Made by a program: the position numbers and the translations under genes. Below are positions 22,673 to 29,908 of a stretch of 30,643 bases of DNA, piece by piece. The notes beneath the pieces are model-generated. The model saw nothing but the letters and a program-made list of their open reading frames with translations, was not told the DNA's origin and searched no databases. The stretch comes from a virus, in the IMG/VR virus record IMGVR_UViG_3300025325_001456, positions 1-30,643 of that record, one strand, 5' to 3'. Position 1 is the stretch's first letter. Every line of letters starts with the position of its first letter.

Positions 22673-22870
22673 CTAGACCTCCCGCAGTCTGCTTATTTTG
22701 TTGGCCTCGAACCATTGCGTAACCCACGACTCGAGATACAGCCGCGCCTCCTCTTCAGTTTCCGCTAGGAGGAAGTCGTTGTCGTTGTCCAGACCGCTGC
22801 TGAGCAGGGCGTAGCCATTCCCCGCTTTGATGATCTCTAGGACCAGCTTCGAGCCTCGATCATTCATCAT
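22673..22870 (-). CDS. Small protein between nuclease and ATPase, unknown
   Basis: 65 residues from ATG 22870 (ATG 22867 is an alternative); the frame further upstream lies inside the nuclease gene. It starts MMNDRGSKLVLEIIKAGNGY and then DNDNDFLLAETEEEARLYLE, an alpha/beta pattern. It overlaps the nuclease stop in a chain of ATG and TGA triplets and precedes the ATPase by two bases, so it is tightly coupled to both. No family recognised. Confidence 0.7.
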   Translation of the reverse strand: MMNDRGSKLVLEIIKAGNGYALLSSGLDNDNDFLLAETEEEARLYLESWVTQWFEANKISRLREV

Positions 22871-23768
22871 CCGGCGGTCCCCCAGCCCTGAACATGCAGT
22901 CCACGAAGTGGCCTTCGAAGGCGCAGCGGCGCCCCGGCGAGGGAGGGAAGAAGCCGGCGGCCAAGCGGACAGCCTCAGGGTCTTCTTTCCAACTCTCGAC
23001 CGCACCCAGCTCCTTTGTCATCATCTTGATGGCCGTATCTATCTCCCTGCCAGTGATCTGAACGTAAGCAAGGAAGCGCTCGATGTCGGTCTCGGTGCGG
23101 TGGGTGGCGTGGGATCTGATACTGCAGCGCTTGTCTCCGCGGATCAGCTCGATGAACTGCAGTGTCGTGGGCCTACCCAGCAGTGTGGCATACGTTGTCG
23201 GTTGCAGGTCGAAGTCCATAGTGTCCCAAGATCCTGCTCGTTTCCGTGCTTTGTAGTCGACGACGACTCCACTGTCATCCAGTAGGTCAAGAATACCGAT
23301 GAGGCTGTTGACATGGTCCCCTGGCAGTGGCAGTTCCAGTCTGAGCTGAACGCCATCGGGGCTGATCTGGCCAGCAGAGTGGAGTGGTAGGAAATCGTCG
23401 TCAGGCTCCGCCCAAGGCTTGGCGTAGTAGAGCCTTAGCAGCTCTTCACCATCAGCCAGCATCGCTTCTGCGTCATCCCCCCGCCAGAAGTAGTCCAGCG
23501 CTGAGCTGAATAGGCTTGGCCGGCTGTTTTCCTCAGGAAGGCTGCTCTCGAAGCTGTCACGGAAGATCGGAACTACTATCTCTGGCTGGAGGTAGGAGTC
23601 TGTATCTAGCTTATTCTGGTTGCTGGCTGACAGTGCCTCGTCGATGGCCTTACCGAACACCATGGCGGCGGAAGGCTGGGACTCCAAGCCGAGGATGTAG
23701 TGACCAAACCACGCGTAGCGGCACTCAGCCCAAGACTGAAGTGACGAGTAGGATAGGCTGTTTAGCAT
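22860..23768 (-). CDS. Cas4/RecB-like PD-(D/E)XK nuclease
   Basis: 302 residues from ATG 23768 with GGGAG upstream; the longer frame to 23831 lacks a ribosome site. It starts MLNSLSYSSLQSWAECRYAW, the usual opening of RecB-family nucleases. Near residues 155-175 GILDLLDDSGVVVDYKARKR gives the catalytic Asp and the DxK motif; Q of motif QPTTYA follows. An N-terminal Cys and a C-terminal CAFEGHFVDC could hold an Fe-S cluster, as in Cas4/AddB. With the Sak4-like ATPase it likely forms an exonuclease-annealing recombination pair. There is no CRISPR array or other cas gene, so this is not a CRISPR locus. Confidence 0.8.
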   Translation of the reverse strand: MLNSLSYSSLQSWAECRYAWFGHYILGLESQPSAAMVFGKAIDEALSASNQNKLDTDSYLQPEIVVPIFRDSFESSLPEENSRPSLFSSALDYFWRGDDAEAMLADGEELLRLYYAKPWAEPDDDFLPLHSAGQISPDGVQLRLELPLPGDHVNSLIGILDLLDDSGVVVDYKARKRAGSWDTMDFDLQPTTYATLLGRPTTLQFIELIRGDKRCSIRSHATHRTETDIERFLAYVQITGREIDTAIKMMTKELGAVESWKEDPEAVRLAAGFFPPSPGRRCAFEGHFVDCMFRAGGPPDDE

Positions 23769-23786
23769 GACACTCCCAGAAGAGGC

Positions 23787-23824
23787 TGGAGCCGGAGAGC
23801 TGCCCCAAGGAGCGCCCGGCTCCA
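23787..23824. repeat. 9-bp stem-loop ahead of the Cas4-like gene
   Basis: TGGAGCCGG (23787-23795) and CCGGCTCCA (23816-23824) pair perfectly around a 20-base loop, in the 76-base gap between the ssDNA-binding-like gene and the nuclease gene. No T-run; a leader structure or mRNA processing site is possible. Confidence 0.5.
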
Positions 23825-23844
23825 ACCTCAAAGGAGGGATCTGC

Positions 23845-24504
23845 TTAGTTCTCTATCCGCTTGTAGGTGCGGCCTTCCAAGGTCAGCCGGCCCTCGTCGA
23901 TCAGCTCGTTCAGTAGCGCCTTGTTGCTGATGCGTGGCCGGAGAGGTGCCAGCTTGGGCTCGTTGGCTACGGCGGTAAGGATGGCCGAGAAGACCTGCCC
24001 GTCGGAGAGGTCGAGCACCATATCGATCAGCTCTGGATCATCCGCCGCGGCAGCAGCGGCAGCTCCTGTCGGTGGAGCGCTGCCCAATGCTGATGCCGTA
24101 ACGTAGGTAACGGCGCGTTCAACGCGGGGGCCGTCTGGGTTCTCCCGGTTACGGAAGTTAGCCGTCTCGACCTCCTTGTGGGCGACGAACTCCACACCGA
24201 TGAAGTCTCCCGAACCGGTGGGCCGGAACTCCAGATCGGTCAGTGACCGGAGGAAGCGGCTGAACTTCGAGCTCTTCGAGACCTTCTTGCCCTCGTCGGG
24301 TAGGCGCAGACGCCACATGATCTCTTGGCCGTCCGGATCGTCGGACTCTTGCAGATAGAGCCTCAGCTCCTTCTGGCCGGGATTGAACTGGTTCTCGTCT
24401 TCGACTGCGTTGGTGATCTTGTAGGCAGCGCCCTCCTTGATCAGATCCTCTGCCGAGGTGAAGCTGCTATCCTCATGCTCTTCTGGATCCCAGATATTGG
24501 ACAC
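23845..24504 (-). CDS. Probable single-stranded DNA-binding protein
   Basis: 219 residues from GTG 24504 with AAGGAGG ten bases ahead. After an acidic start (MSNIWDPEEHEDSSFTSAED) a beta-rich part runs to about residue 135 (AAYKITNAVEDENQ, ELRLYLQESD, IGVEFVAHKEVE), fitting an OB fold. An alanine linker follows, then a helical C-terminal domain with a winged-helix-like pattern (ISNKALLNELIDEGRLTLEG). Proteins like this lie beside Sak4 and Cas4-like genes in many phages and coat ssDNA. Assignment rests on fold pattern and neighbours; no residue signature proves it. Confidence 0.55.
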   Translation of the reverse strand: MSNIWDPEEHEDSSFTSAEDLIKEGAAYKITNAVEDENQFNPGQKELRLYLQESDDPDGQEIMWRLRLPDEGKKVSKSSKFSRFLRSLTDLEFRPTGSGDFIGVEFVAHKEVETANFRNRENPDGPRVERAVTYVTASALGSAPPTGAAAAAAADDPELIDMVLDLSDGQVFSAILTAVANEPKLAPLRPRISNKALLNELIDEGRLTLEGRTYKRIEN

Positions 24505-24560
24505 CGGTATGTCGCCTCCTTCGGGTTCCCGCTGGACCCGTGAATTAGATGCTGCTGTCG

Positions 24561-25127
24561 TTAGCTGCTAGCCCAAGGCTCGTTGGCTTGGCGCAGACCG
24601 GCTACGATCTGGTCGTGCAGGCTGCCAAGCTGTTCGGCGCCGTCGGACAGGTACTTGATGTCTTGGTCAAGATCCCACTGGGCGACGAGGAAGCACTGAC
24701 GCTTGTTCTGGAAGACTATGTCGCCGGTGATGATCGGGTCGATGGCTCGCTGGAAGCGATCCGGCCGGGGATCATGGACGGTGATGAAGTCGGCGCCGAA
24801 GATCGGCTTGGCCTTCTCCACCAAGGGCCACACGGCTTCAGGGATCGGGCCTACGTAGGTGGCGATGGGCCCGCTCGACCATGTGGGGGGTGGCGTGAAG
24901 GGGTCGTAGCCGGCATCCAAGGCCCTGCTGATCTTCTCCAGCCCCTCCAAGGTGTTTGTCCAGTCCCAGCTCCTGTTGCTGAGGAACCCCTTGGCCTTCA
25001 TCCACTCCATGGTCTTCAGCGTCTCGTTGTGGAGTTGGACGTAGGACTTGAGCAGGTCGGCGGAGTCACCTTCCCGGGTCAGCTCGACAAGCTGGAGGGT
25101 CTTGTCGTTGGCGATAGTGATGCTCAC
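24561..25127 (-). CDS. Unknown protein, 188 residues
   Basis: GTG 25127 with an excellent AAGGAGGTGATACT leader. It starts MSITIANDKTLQLVELTREG, then a helical part and a proline-rich turn (DPFTPPPTWSSGPIATYVGP), then an alpha/beta part with FITVHDPRPDRFQRAIDPII and FLVAQWDLDQDI. I do not recognise the family. It lies directly downstream, in reading direction, of the structured stretch 25128-25517, so that stretch may be its leader. The 56-base gap to the next gene contains a CGGGT/ACCCG hairpin. Confidence 0.75.
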   Translation of the reverse strand: MSITIANDKTLQLVELTREGDSADLLKSYVQLHNETLKTMEWMKAKGFLSNRSWDWTNTLEGLEKISRALDAGYDPFTPPPTWSSGPIATYVGPIPEAVWPLVEKAKPIFGADFITVHDPRPDRFQRAIDPIITGDIVFQNKRQCFLVAQWDLDQDIKYLSDGAEQLGSLHDQIVAGLRQANEPWASS

Positions 25128-25149
25128 AGTATCACCTCCTTTCCTGCGT

Positions 25150-25174
25150 AACCTCCGACCATTTGCCTTGGCGG
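25150..25174 (+). repeat. Left arm of 25-base imperfect inverted repeat
   Basis: Matches the reverse complement of 25336-25360 at 23 of 25 positions. On the minus strand it contains GGAGGTT just ahead of the ribosome site of the gene at 25127. Confidence 0.7.
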
Positions 25175-25335
25175 GCCAGAGAGGACGTCGGCCTTCCTAC
25201 ACGTCGGTCCCTCAGACCGGTCTAATTCCTTGAGCGCTGGCCCGGTTCAGCATGCATTAGGCCTTTGCTCTTCACCGACCTACCACTTCCGCGGCACCGC
25301 TGCCGCACCTCGGAAGGACTTCGACCGCTCGTGCT

Positions 25336-25360
25336 CCACCAAGGCAAATGGTTGGAGGTT
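25336..25360 (-). repeat. Right arm of 25-base imperfect inverted repeat
   Basis: Pairs with 25150-25174; the two differences leave one G-U pair and one mismatch in an RNA copy of either strand. The arms enclose 161 bases. Confidence 0.7.
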
Positions 25361-25517
25361 CTCCCGCAGGGGTGACAATACTCCTTGCCGGAGGTCTTGG
25401 CAAGCCCCCTGAGAGGCCTTTTTCAGGGTCTTTTTCGGGGGCTGGTGATATGACCATCCGGCGTGTCTTGAGGCCGGTTCTCGGGACGCTCAGAGCGTCT
25501 GGTAGCCTTCTGGCTGG

Positions 25518-26228
25518 CTACCACAACTCCTTACGTAGCGCGAGTAGGAAGTCGTTGATTGGGCCCACTGATGGCTCCTCTGGGATCTTGCTGTGGAGGT
25601 AGGCGTCGGTGAGCTCTTCCAAGAGCCCCTCGGCTGCGTTGATTACCTCTCCTTTTCTGACCTCTCCGATCTTGACACGACGCAGATCGCTGCGGATGCT
25701 GTCTGGCAGCATGAGATCGTAGGAGCCGTAACGCAGAAGCTGGGTGCCGTGATAGAGGCTGCGGAGGTAGGTGACCGCGAACTTCCACATCCGCTCACCG
25801 GCGAGGACACCGCCAGCGGGATCGAACATCTTCTTACGCTGGTTGTGAGCATAGCCTTGGAAGGAGTCGTAGACCTTCCGCCGGCTCAGGACGTGGTGGA
25901 AGAGCTGTCTGATGTCAGCGCCCCAGCGGGTGTTGATTACGACCGGCGCCACGAAGGTCTCCAGCACGGTCGGATTGCAGCTCAGAGCCAGCTCGAGGAA
26001 GTGCCGCACCTCCCAAGCCGTGTTGTCCTCGCTTTCCCCCTCGATCCAAGACGTCTCCTTGATCTTCTGGCCGATGGACAGGATCCGTGATGTCGGCACG
26101 GCAAAGACGCCGTGGTAGTCAAAGTCGCTGTCGTCGTCAGCGAGTCCATAGGCCCGGCTGCCGCAGAGGACCCGCAATAGCTCGATGCCGTTGTCTCTGA
26201 TCTGTGGTGCTGGTTCTTGTGGCTTCAT
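25518..26228 (-). CDS. RlaP-like nucleotidyltransferase
   Basis: 236 residues from ATG 26228 with GGAGG seven bases ahead and an ATGA overlap with the gene before it. GSRAYGLADDDSDFDYHGVF (residues 23-42) is the DNA polymerase beta-type nucleotidyltransferase core; D35 and D37 are the metal ligands. ALSCNPTVLETFVAP near 80-95 and the helical C-terminal half match the RlaP family (PF10127, RNA-ligase-associated nucleotidyltransferase), thought to act in RNA repair. No RNA ligase gene is visible here. It may add nucleotides to RNA or modify another target. Its stop lies within the first arm of a hairpin that opens the structured stretch 25128-25517. Confidence 0.8.
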   Translation of the reverse strand: MKPQEPAPQIRDNGIELLRVLCGSRAYGLADDDSDFDYHGVFAVPTSRILSIGQKIKETSWIEGESEDNTAWEVRHFLELALSCNPTVLETFVAPVVINTRWGADIRQLFHHVLSRRKVYDSFQGYAHNQRKKMFDPAGGVLAGERMWKFAVTYLRSLYHGTQLLRYGSYDLMLPDSIRSDLRRVKIGEVRKGEVINAAEGLLEELTDAYLHSKIPEEPSVGPINDFLLALRKELW

Positions 26229-26611
26229 GAGCAGTCCTCCGGTTTCATCCAGCGGCCATCGGTGCCCCGGGGCCAGCCACACTGGTCTATGTCTGGGTGG
26301 TCGCTACGGCACCACGAGCACTCCATAGCTATCCACCGGCAGAGGCGATTCTCCTCCTGTTTGTAGAGCTTGATAGGGGCTACATCGCCGGCCTTGACTC
26401 GTCTCTTGCAGGCTGGACAGATCTCTGAGGGGAATGGATCAGTTTCCCATGGCATCTCGATCAGCTGCCCGTAGTAGTCGAAGTAGGTGTTGACTGCCTG
26501 CCAGCCGACCAAGCTGTGCTTCAGATCGTACCAGCCATTCTCCACAGCGTTGCGGCGGCGCCGTTGGATCTCGTTGCACTCTAACCAGTCGAGGAAGACC
26601 CGGGTGCTCAT
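26225..26611 (-). CDS. Cysteine-rich zinc-binding-like protein
   Basis: 128 residues, ATG 26611, overlapping the DUF4326 gene's stop by four bases. It begins MSTRVFLDWLECNEIQRRRR, with a helical N-terminal half. CPAC near residue 65 with CSWC near 98, and further cysteines near 90 and 110, give a two-pair zinc knuckle. The end is GWPRGTDGRWMKPEDCS. It is coupled to the RlaP-like gene by ATGA and might be a partner of it. No family recognised. Confidence 0.75.
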   Translation of the reverse strand: MSTRVFLDWLECNEIQRRRRNAVENGWYDLKHSLVGWQAVNTYFDYYGQLIEMPWETDPFPSEICPACKRRVKAGDVAPIKLYKQEENRLCRWIAMECSWCRSDHPDIDQCGWPRGTDGRWMKPEDCS

Positions 26612-26859
26612 CCCAAGAGCTCCACCAGTACGTCACCGTGGCAGGGCAGCGGGGCGCAGAAGCAACCCAGTGCTTTCCCACGCAGCTCGGGCAGGGCAGC
26701 CAGAAGCTTTGGCTGCAGCTGGATCCAGAGGCGGTACTTCTCGATGACCTCTTCTCGGTCGCCATGCTTGCCGATGATGAATGGATTCCCCCACCTAGAG
26801 GGCCTTCCGATGTAGATGTCGAAACTGCTTTGGCGGAGGTTGACTACGGAGGTTCTCAT
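26608..26859 (-). CDS. DUF4326 family protein
   Basis: 83 residues starting MRTSVVNLRQSSFDIYIGRP, then SRWGNPFIIGKHGDREEVIE and GKALGCFCAPLPCHGDVL. This set (VVNxR, YIGRPxxWGNPF, CFCxPxPCHGDVL) is the DUF4326 signature, common in phages and bacteria and of unknown function. The CFC...CHGD part may bind a metal or form an active site. It is coupled on both sides by four-base overlaps. Confidence 0.9.
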   Translation of the reverse strand: MRTSVVNLRQSSFDIYIGRPSRWGNPFIIGKHGDREEVIEKYRLWIQLQPKLLAALPELRGKALGCFCAPLPCHGDVLVELLG

Positions 26860-27284
26860 TGGTCACTTAGGAAGTAGCGAAGGCTGGCGATCAGGCTTCT
26901 TTCTGCTTCGTTGAAGCTGACCAGATCCTCTTTCGACAGCCGGGAGAGGATGGCATAGGCGCCGCGGATCAGGCTGGCAGGATCCTCCGGGTCGATGTCG
27001 GCCTCTTGGGCCCGGGACTCACGCCGTTCCTGCCTGAGGTGGGCTCTCTCGTCGGTGATCCAGATCTTCAGTTGAGCCATTTCCCGCTCGGCGCACCTCT
27101 TGGCATAGATGGCGGAGTGTCGCCAGCTCCAGTATTCATCGCCGGACAGGCGCCGTCCGTCGGCTCCGGTCTTGTTCGGAGCCCTCAGGCCGGCTTCGAT
27201 GTCTAGCTTCTTCGCAAGGAGTTCCGCACGCCTAGCCTCTGCCTCTTCAAGAGATTCAGGCGGTAGGAATGTTTGTGTCTGCAT
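26856..27284 (-). CDS. Coiled-coil protein, unknown
   Basis: 142 residues from ATG 27284 with AAAGGAG four to five bases ahead; the frame above that lies in the helicase gene end. It starts MQTQTFLPPESLEEAEARRA and is almost wholly helical and charged (EREMAQLKIWITDERAHLRQ), so probably coiled coil. It follows the helicase by 14 bases and overlaps the DUF4326 gene by four. No family recognised; a scaffold or helicase partner role is possible. Confidence 0.75.
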   Translation of the reverse strand: MQTQTFLPPESLEEAEARRAELLAKKLDIEAGLRAPNKTGADGRRLSGDEYWSWRHSAIYAKRCAEREMAQLKIWITDERAHLRQERRESRAQEADIDPEDPASLIRGAYAILSRLSKEDLVSFNEAERSLIASLRYFLSDQ

Positions 27285-27298
27285 GGTTCTCCTTTCCG

Positions 27299-28852
27299 CT
27301 ACACGATTCGTTCCTTCACCCACTGTGGAAAGTGGTTAGGCCAGCGGGCCGCCATCCGTTCTAGCTGTCCGTCCAAGATGTAGGAGATTCCCCTATCATC
27401 GGGGGCCCTCATGATACGGCCGACTGTCTGAACGAAGGCGGAGTTCGCATCGTAGTCGTAGCTTTCTGGATCCTCCAGTTGTCGCATCCTCGTGAGGCCA
27501 TCGCCTAGGTCAGGGAACGGATACTTGACCATTATCTGGAAGCGGGCGATGTCGAAGTCACCACTGAAGCCTGTCCCTAATGAAGGAGACACCAGCACCG
27601 GCTTCCCCTCCAGCCGGCGGAAGGCCTCGATCACCCGGCCGCGGTTAGCGGTATCGTGCGTCTGCATCTGTTGGCGGTGTCGGCTGTTCTCCATCAACCA
27701 TTTGGTGAGAAAGAAGCTGGCCGTGTGGATGAGTCCGCGCTCCTCTGGCAGATGGTCGTCGAGGATATCGTCGACGGCCTTGAGGAGTTTGGGCAGATTG
27801 GATTCCAAGTTCCGCTTGTTCAGTCTAGCCACAGGACGGTAGACGACCGGCGAGCGGGAGCCGTCGAAGGTGGACGGCACCTCGATGAACTCGAAGTCCT
27901 CCGTGATACCCATACGGTGGGCTGTCTTGTCCGTGGGCAGCAGTGTGGCTGACATGACCAAGGCCTTGCGGCTGGCGGCGTCGAAGATTACCGAGGCGTG
28001 GCGAGAGGCCCACACCGGGATCATATCGATACTGCCGTCCTTGCGTTTCTGTATGAACCAGTGGCCAGACTCCGGCGCGTGTTCCAGCCGACCCAGCGTC
28101 TTCTGTATAGCATCCAGCTCTCTGATCGACCGTGACAGCTCCTCCATCTCTTCGCTGTCCGGTCTGGTCCTGAACATCTCGTCGTCGACACGGCGCCGGC
28201 TATTGGCGATCGGGGCCAGCAGTTCGGTAGCCCATTGTGCGTAGGCCGCAATGGTCTGCCTGTCCGGCAGCTCGATCCCCCAGCGTTCGAAGGCACGCTT
28301 GTTGAGATGGATCTTGCTGAACTTCACGACTTCCTTCTCCAGCTCATGCCCCTCATCGGCGACCATGACCTCACAAGTCTGAAACATCTTGGCATGTTGT
28401 GACGATGACAGCCACATTGCGTAGTTGAACACCACTTCTGGTGCCCGGGCCGCCTGTGCCATCTGCCGGAAGTAAGGACAGCGTGGTTTCAGGGGGCAGA
28501 TCCAGCCACTCTGGCAGAGGGCCTTGTCCACCGTCTTGTGCTCGTGCTGGGGGAGGATGCAGTTGAAGTTCTTCTTGCCGACGCAGGCGAAGAGGTTCCG
28601 GTCGATCGAGCGGTACTGTTGCTGAAGGGCAATGGTCTTCGTCAGGAAGAAGCTCTTCTTCGACTGAAGCATGCGTGAGAGGCCGATGGCGATTCCCGTC
28701 TTGCCCGATCCTGTCGGAGCCACTACCAGCAGCGTCTTCGCCTTGGAGTCGACGATCCTCTGCAGCGCCGACTGCTGCTCTGCCCACCAGCTGTCGTAAG
28801 GCAGGCCGAGCTCGTGTGGGTTGTCAGGAACCTTCATGAGTAGCCTCTTCAT
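27299..28852 (-). CDS. DinG/XPD-like DNA helicase with Fe-S cysteines
   Basis: 517 residues from ATG 28852; ATG 28837 has a better GAGG site and is a good alternative. APTGSGKT at 45-52 is Walker A and VADEGHELE near 165 the DEAH-type box. QTVGRIMRAPDD near 480 is motif VI. C98, C113, C119 and C125 fit the Fe-S cluster of the XPD/DinG group of superfamily 2 helicases, which move 5' to 3' on DNA. Likely role: unwinding in replication or recombination, or removing R-loops. It overlaps the dCTP deaminase gene by 29 bases. Confidence 0.9.
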   Translation of the reverse strand: MKRLLMKVPDNPHELGLPYDSWWAEQQSALQRIVDSKAKTLLVVAPTGSGKTGIAIGLSRMLQSKKSFFLTKTIALQQQYRSIDRNLFACVGKKNFNCILPQHEHKTVDKALCQSGWICPLKPRCPYFRQMAQAARAPEVVFNYAMWLSSSQHAKMFQTCEVMVADEGHELEKEVVKFSKIHLNKRAFERWGIELPDRQTIAAYAQWATELLAPIANSRRRVDDEMFRTRPDSEEMEELSRSIRELDAIQKTLGRLEHAPESGHWFIQKRKDGSIDMIPVWASRHASVIFDAASRKALVMSATLLPTDKTAHRMGITEDFEFIEVPSTFDGSRSPVVYRPVARLNKRNLESNLPKLLKAVDDILDDHLPEERGLIHTASFFLTKWLMENSRHRQQMQTHDTANRGRVIEAFRRLEGKPVLVSPSLGTGFSGDFDIARFQIMVKYPFPDLGDGLTRMRQLEDPESYDYDANSAFVQTVGRIMRAPDDRGISYILDGQLERMAARWPNHFPQWVKERIV

Positions 28853-29402
28853 GGATTCGTGAGGGCGTGGGCCCGGTCTGCCCTTGGTACTTGGACGCCA
28901 GACCGGACGAGCCGTACGGCCGCTCCACCGGAGTTGACATCCGCAGGAATGATATCTGCGAGACTTTCATCCCGTAGTACAGCGCTATCGGCATCTGTGA
29001 CTGGTTGGACAGCTCCAGCGTGAGCTTGCCGGTCCAGCCGGGGTCCACGTAGCCCGCCGTCGCGTGCACCAGCAGTCCAAGCCTCCCCAGCGACGACCGC
29101 CCATCCAGGCGGGCGACGATGTCATCAGGCAGGGTCACAGACTCCAATGTGCAGCCCAGTGCAAATGATCCGGGCTGGAGGAAGAACGGCGTGTTTCTGT
29201 TGATCTCTACTTGCTCCGTGAGATCGTCCATCGGTTTGCGGACGTCCACGTAGGAACGGCTGGTCACGCGGAAGATACGGAACCAGCGGTCCAGGTGCAG
29301 GTCAACCGACGCCGGCTGGATATCGCGTTCGTTCAGGGGCTTGATGGCGAGGCGGCCGGCGGCCAGCTCTTCCTTGATGGTGCGATCGCTGAGGACGGTC
29401 AT
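28824..29402 (-). CDS. dcd: dCTP deaminase, probably with dUTPase activity
   Basis: 192 residues. GRSSLGRLGLLVHATAGYVD then PGWTGKLTLELSN is the Dcd core, with the glutamate of LTLEL needed for deamination, and PYGSSGLASKYQGQTGPTPS at the end binds phosphates. The HATAGYVDPG version resembles bifunctional dCTP deaminase/dUTPase enzymes such as that of Mycobacterium tuberculosis more than E. coli Dcd, which has HVTAHRIDPG. It makes dUMP for dTMP supply and lowers dUTP. Start ATG 29402 overlaps the previous stop as ATGA. Confidence 0.92.
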   Translation of the reverse strand: MTVLSDRTIKEELAAGRLAIKPLNERDIQPASVDLHLDRWFRIFRVTSRSYVDVRKPMDDLTEQVEINRNTPFFLQPGSFALGCTLESVTLPDDIVARLDGRSSLGRLGLLVHATAGYVDPGWTGKLTLELSNQSQMPIALYYGMKVSQISFLRMSTPVERPYGSSGLASKYQGQTGPTPSRIHEEATHEGS

Positions 29403-29716
29403 GTCCCTTCGCCTTCGCTCTCCGCACCATGCGCCAAGGCCCAGAGCAAGCTCTCTATCGCTTGGCCCTTGCTGGGTGAAAGATGAAATAGTGTCGTGCC
29501 TATCCTGATGGTTATCTCCTTGGCTGGATCAGACAGACCAACGATGGTGGCCTCGACCGCGACGTAGGCCTCTCGCTCGGCCACGTTGGCCTTGGTGAAC
29601 GTTCGCTCGGCGTCGGCCAACAGCAGCCCCAGTCGCTCCTTTTCCTGCCGGGCCTCGATCCAGCTGATGAGCGCTGTGTTGAGCGCCCCTTTGTCGATGC
29701 TCAGTCCCTCGGCCAT
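29399..29716 (-). CDS. Small helical protein next to the origin-like block
   Basis: 105 residues, ATG 29716 with AAAGGAGG eight bases ahead. It starts MAEGLSIDKGALNTALISWI, continues as a charged helical part (EKERLGLLLADAERTFTKAN), then short strands (EITIRIGTTLFHLSPS). No family recognised. The left arm of the 32-bp inverted repeat begins 14 bases upstream of its ATG, so its ribosome site touches that repeat. Confidence 0.75.
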   Translation of the reverse strand: MAEGLSIDKGALNTALISWIEARQEKERLGLLLADAERTFTKANVAEREAYVAVEATIVGLSDPAKEITIRIGTTLFHLSPSKGQAIESLLWALAHGAESEGEGT

Positions 29717-29730
29717 GCGGCGCCTCCTTT

Positions 29731-29762
29731 GATGTAGTCACTGTAATTATGATTTTTGTAAT
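29731..29762 (+). repeat. Left arm of perfect 32-bp inverted repeat
   Basis: Identical to the reverse complement of 29940-29971 over all 32 bases; starts with GATGTAGTCACTG and is AT-rich towards the inside. Both flanks differ right outside the arms. Confidence 0.9.
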
Positions 29763-29787
29763 CGGCTTGAGGGTGGTTGCCTGTTTT

Positions 29788-29814
29788 GATACGGAGGATA
29801 CGGGGGATACGGAG
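29788..29814 (+). repeat. Three tandem 9-base units GATACGGAG/GATACGGGG
   Basis: GATACGGAG, GATACGGGG, GATACGGAG in tandem. Possible binding sites of an initiator or of the ribbon-helix-helix-like protein next door. Confidence 0.8.
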
Positions 29815-29831
29815 TAGCAGCATCGTACGGC

Positions 29832-29886
29832 CATAGCCATAGCCATAGCCTATATGTATATATATATTATATATAGATATATATAA
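29832..29886 (+). repeat. CATAGC repeats followed by AT-only-like tract
   Basis: Three CATAGC units, then 36 bases of nearly pure TA (two G). This is the most AT-rich stretch of an otherwise GC-rich window and would melt easily. Confidence 0.85.
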
Positions 29887-29908
29887 GGGGAGGGGTGTGG
29901 GGAGGGGG
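29887..29908 (+). other. G-quadruplex-type motif
   Basis: Four runs of at least four G with loops of A, TGT and A (29887-29890, 29892-29895, 29899-29902, 29904-29908). Fits the textbook pattern for a very stable quadruplex on the plus strand. Confidence 0.8.

Larger units (their letters stand above)
25128..25517 (-). ncRNA. Strongly structured non-coding stretch (ncRNA or long leader)
   Basis: 390 bases without a believable gene between two leftward genes. It holds a 25-base inverted repeat (25150-25174 with 25336-25360, 23 of 25 matching). Inside lie CGGTC/GACCG (25205-25219) and a nested hairpin, CTTCCG/CGGAAG around CGGCA/TGCCG (25286-25316). Beyond it are CTTGCC/GGCAAG (25384-25404), GCCCCC/GGGGGC (25404-25442), GACGCT/AGCGTC (25485-25499) and GGTAGCC/GGCTACC (25501-25522). 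This much pairing suggests a folded RNA. Strand is taken from the flanking genes. The arm GGAGGTT lies close to the ribosome site of the gene at 25127, so control of that gene is possible. No known family recognised. Confidence 0.5.

Noticed and set aside
22860-23768. CRISPR-linked cas4
   Set aside because: No array, no other cas gene; the neighbours are phage recombination genes.
25128-25517. tRNA gene in the structured stretch
   Set aside because: No T-loop or anticodon arm pattern could be placed.
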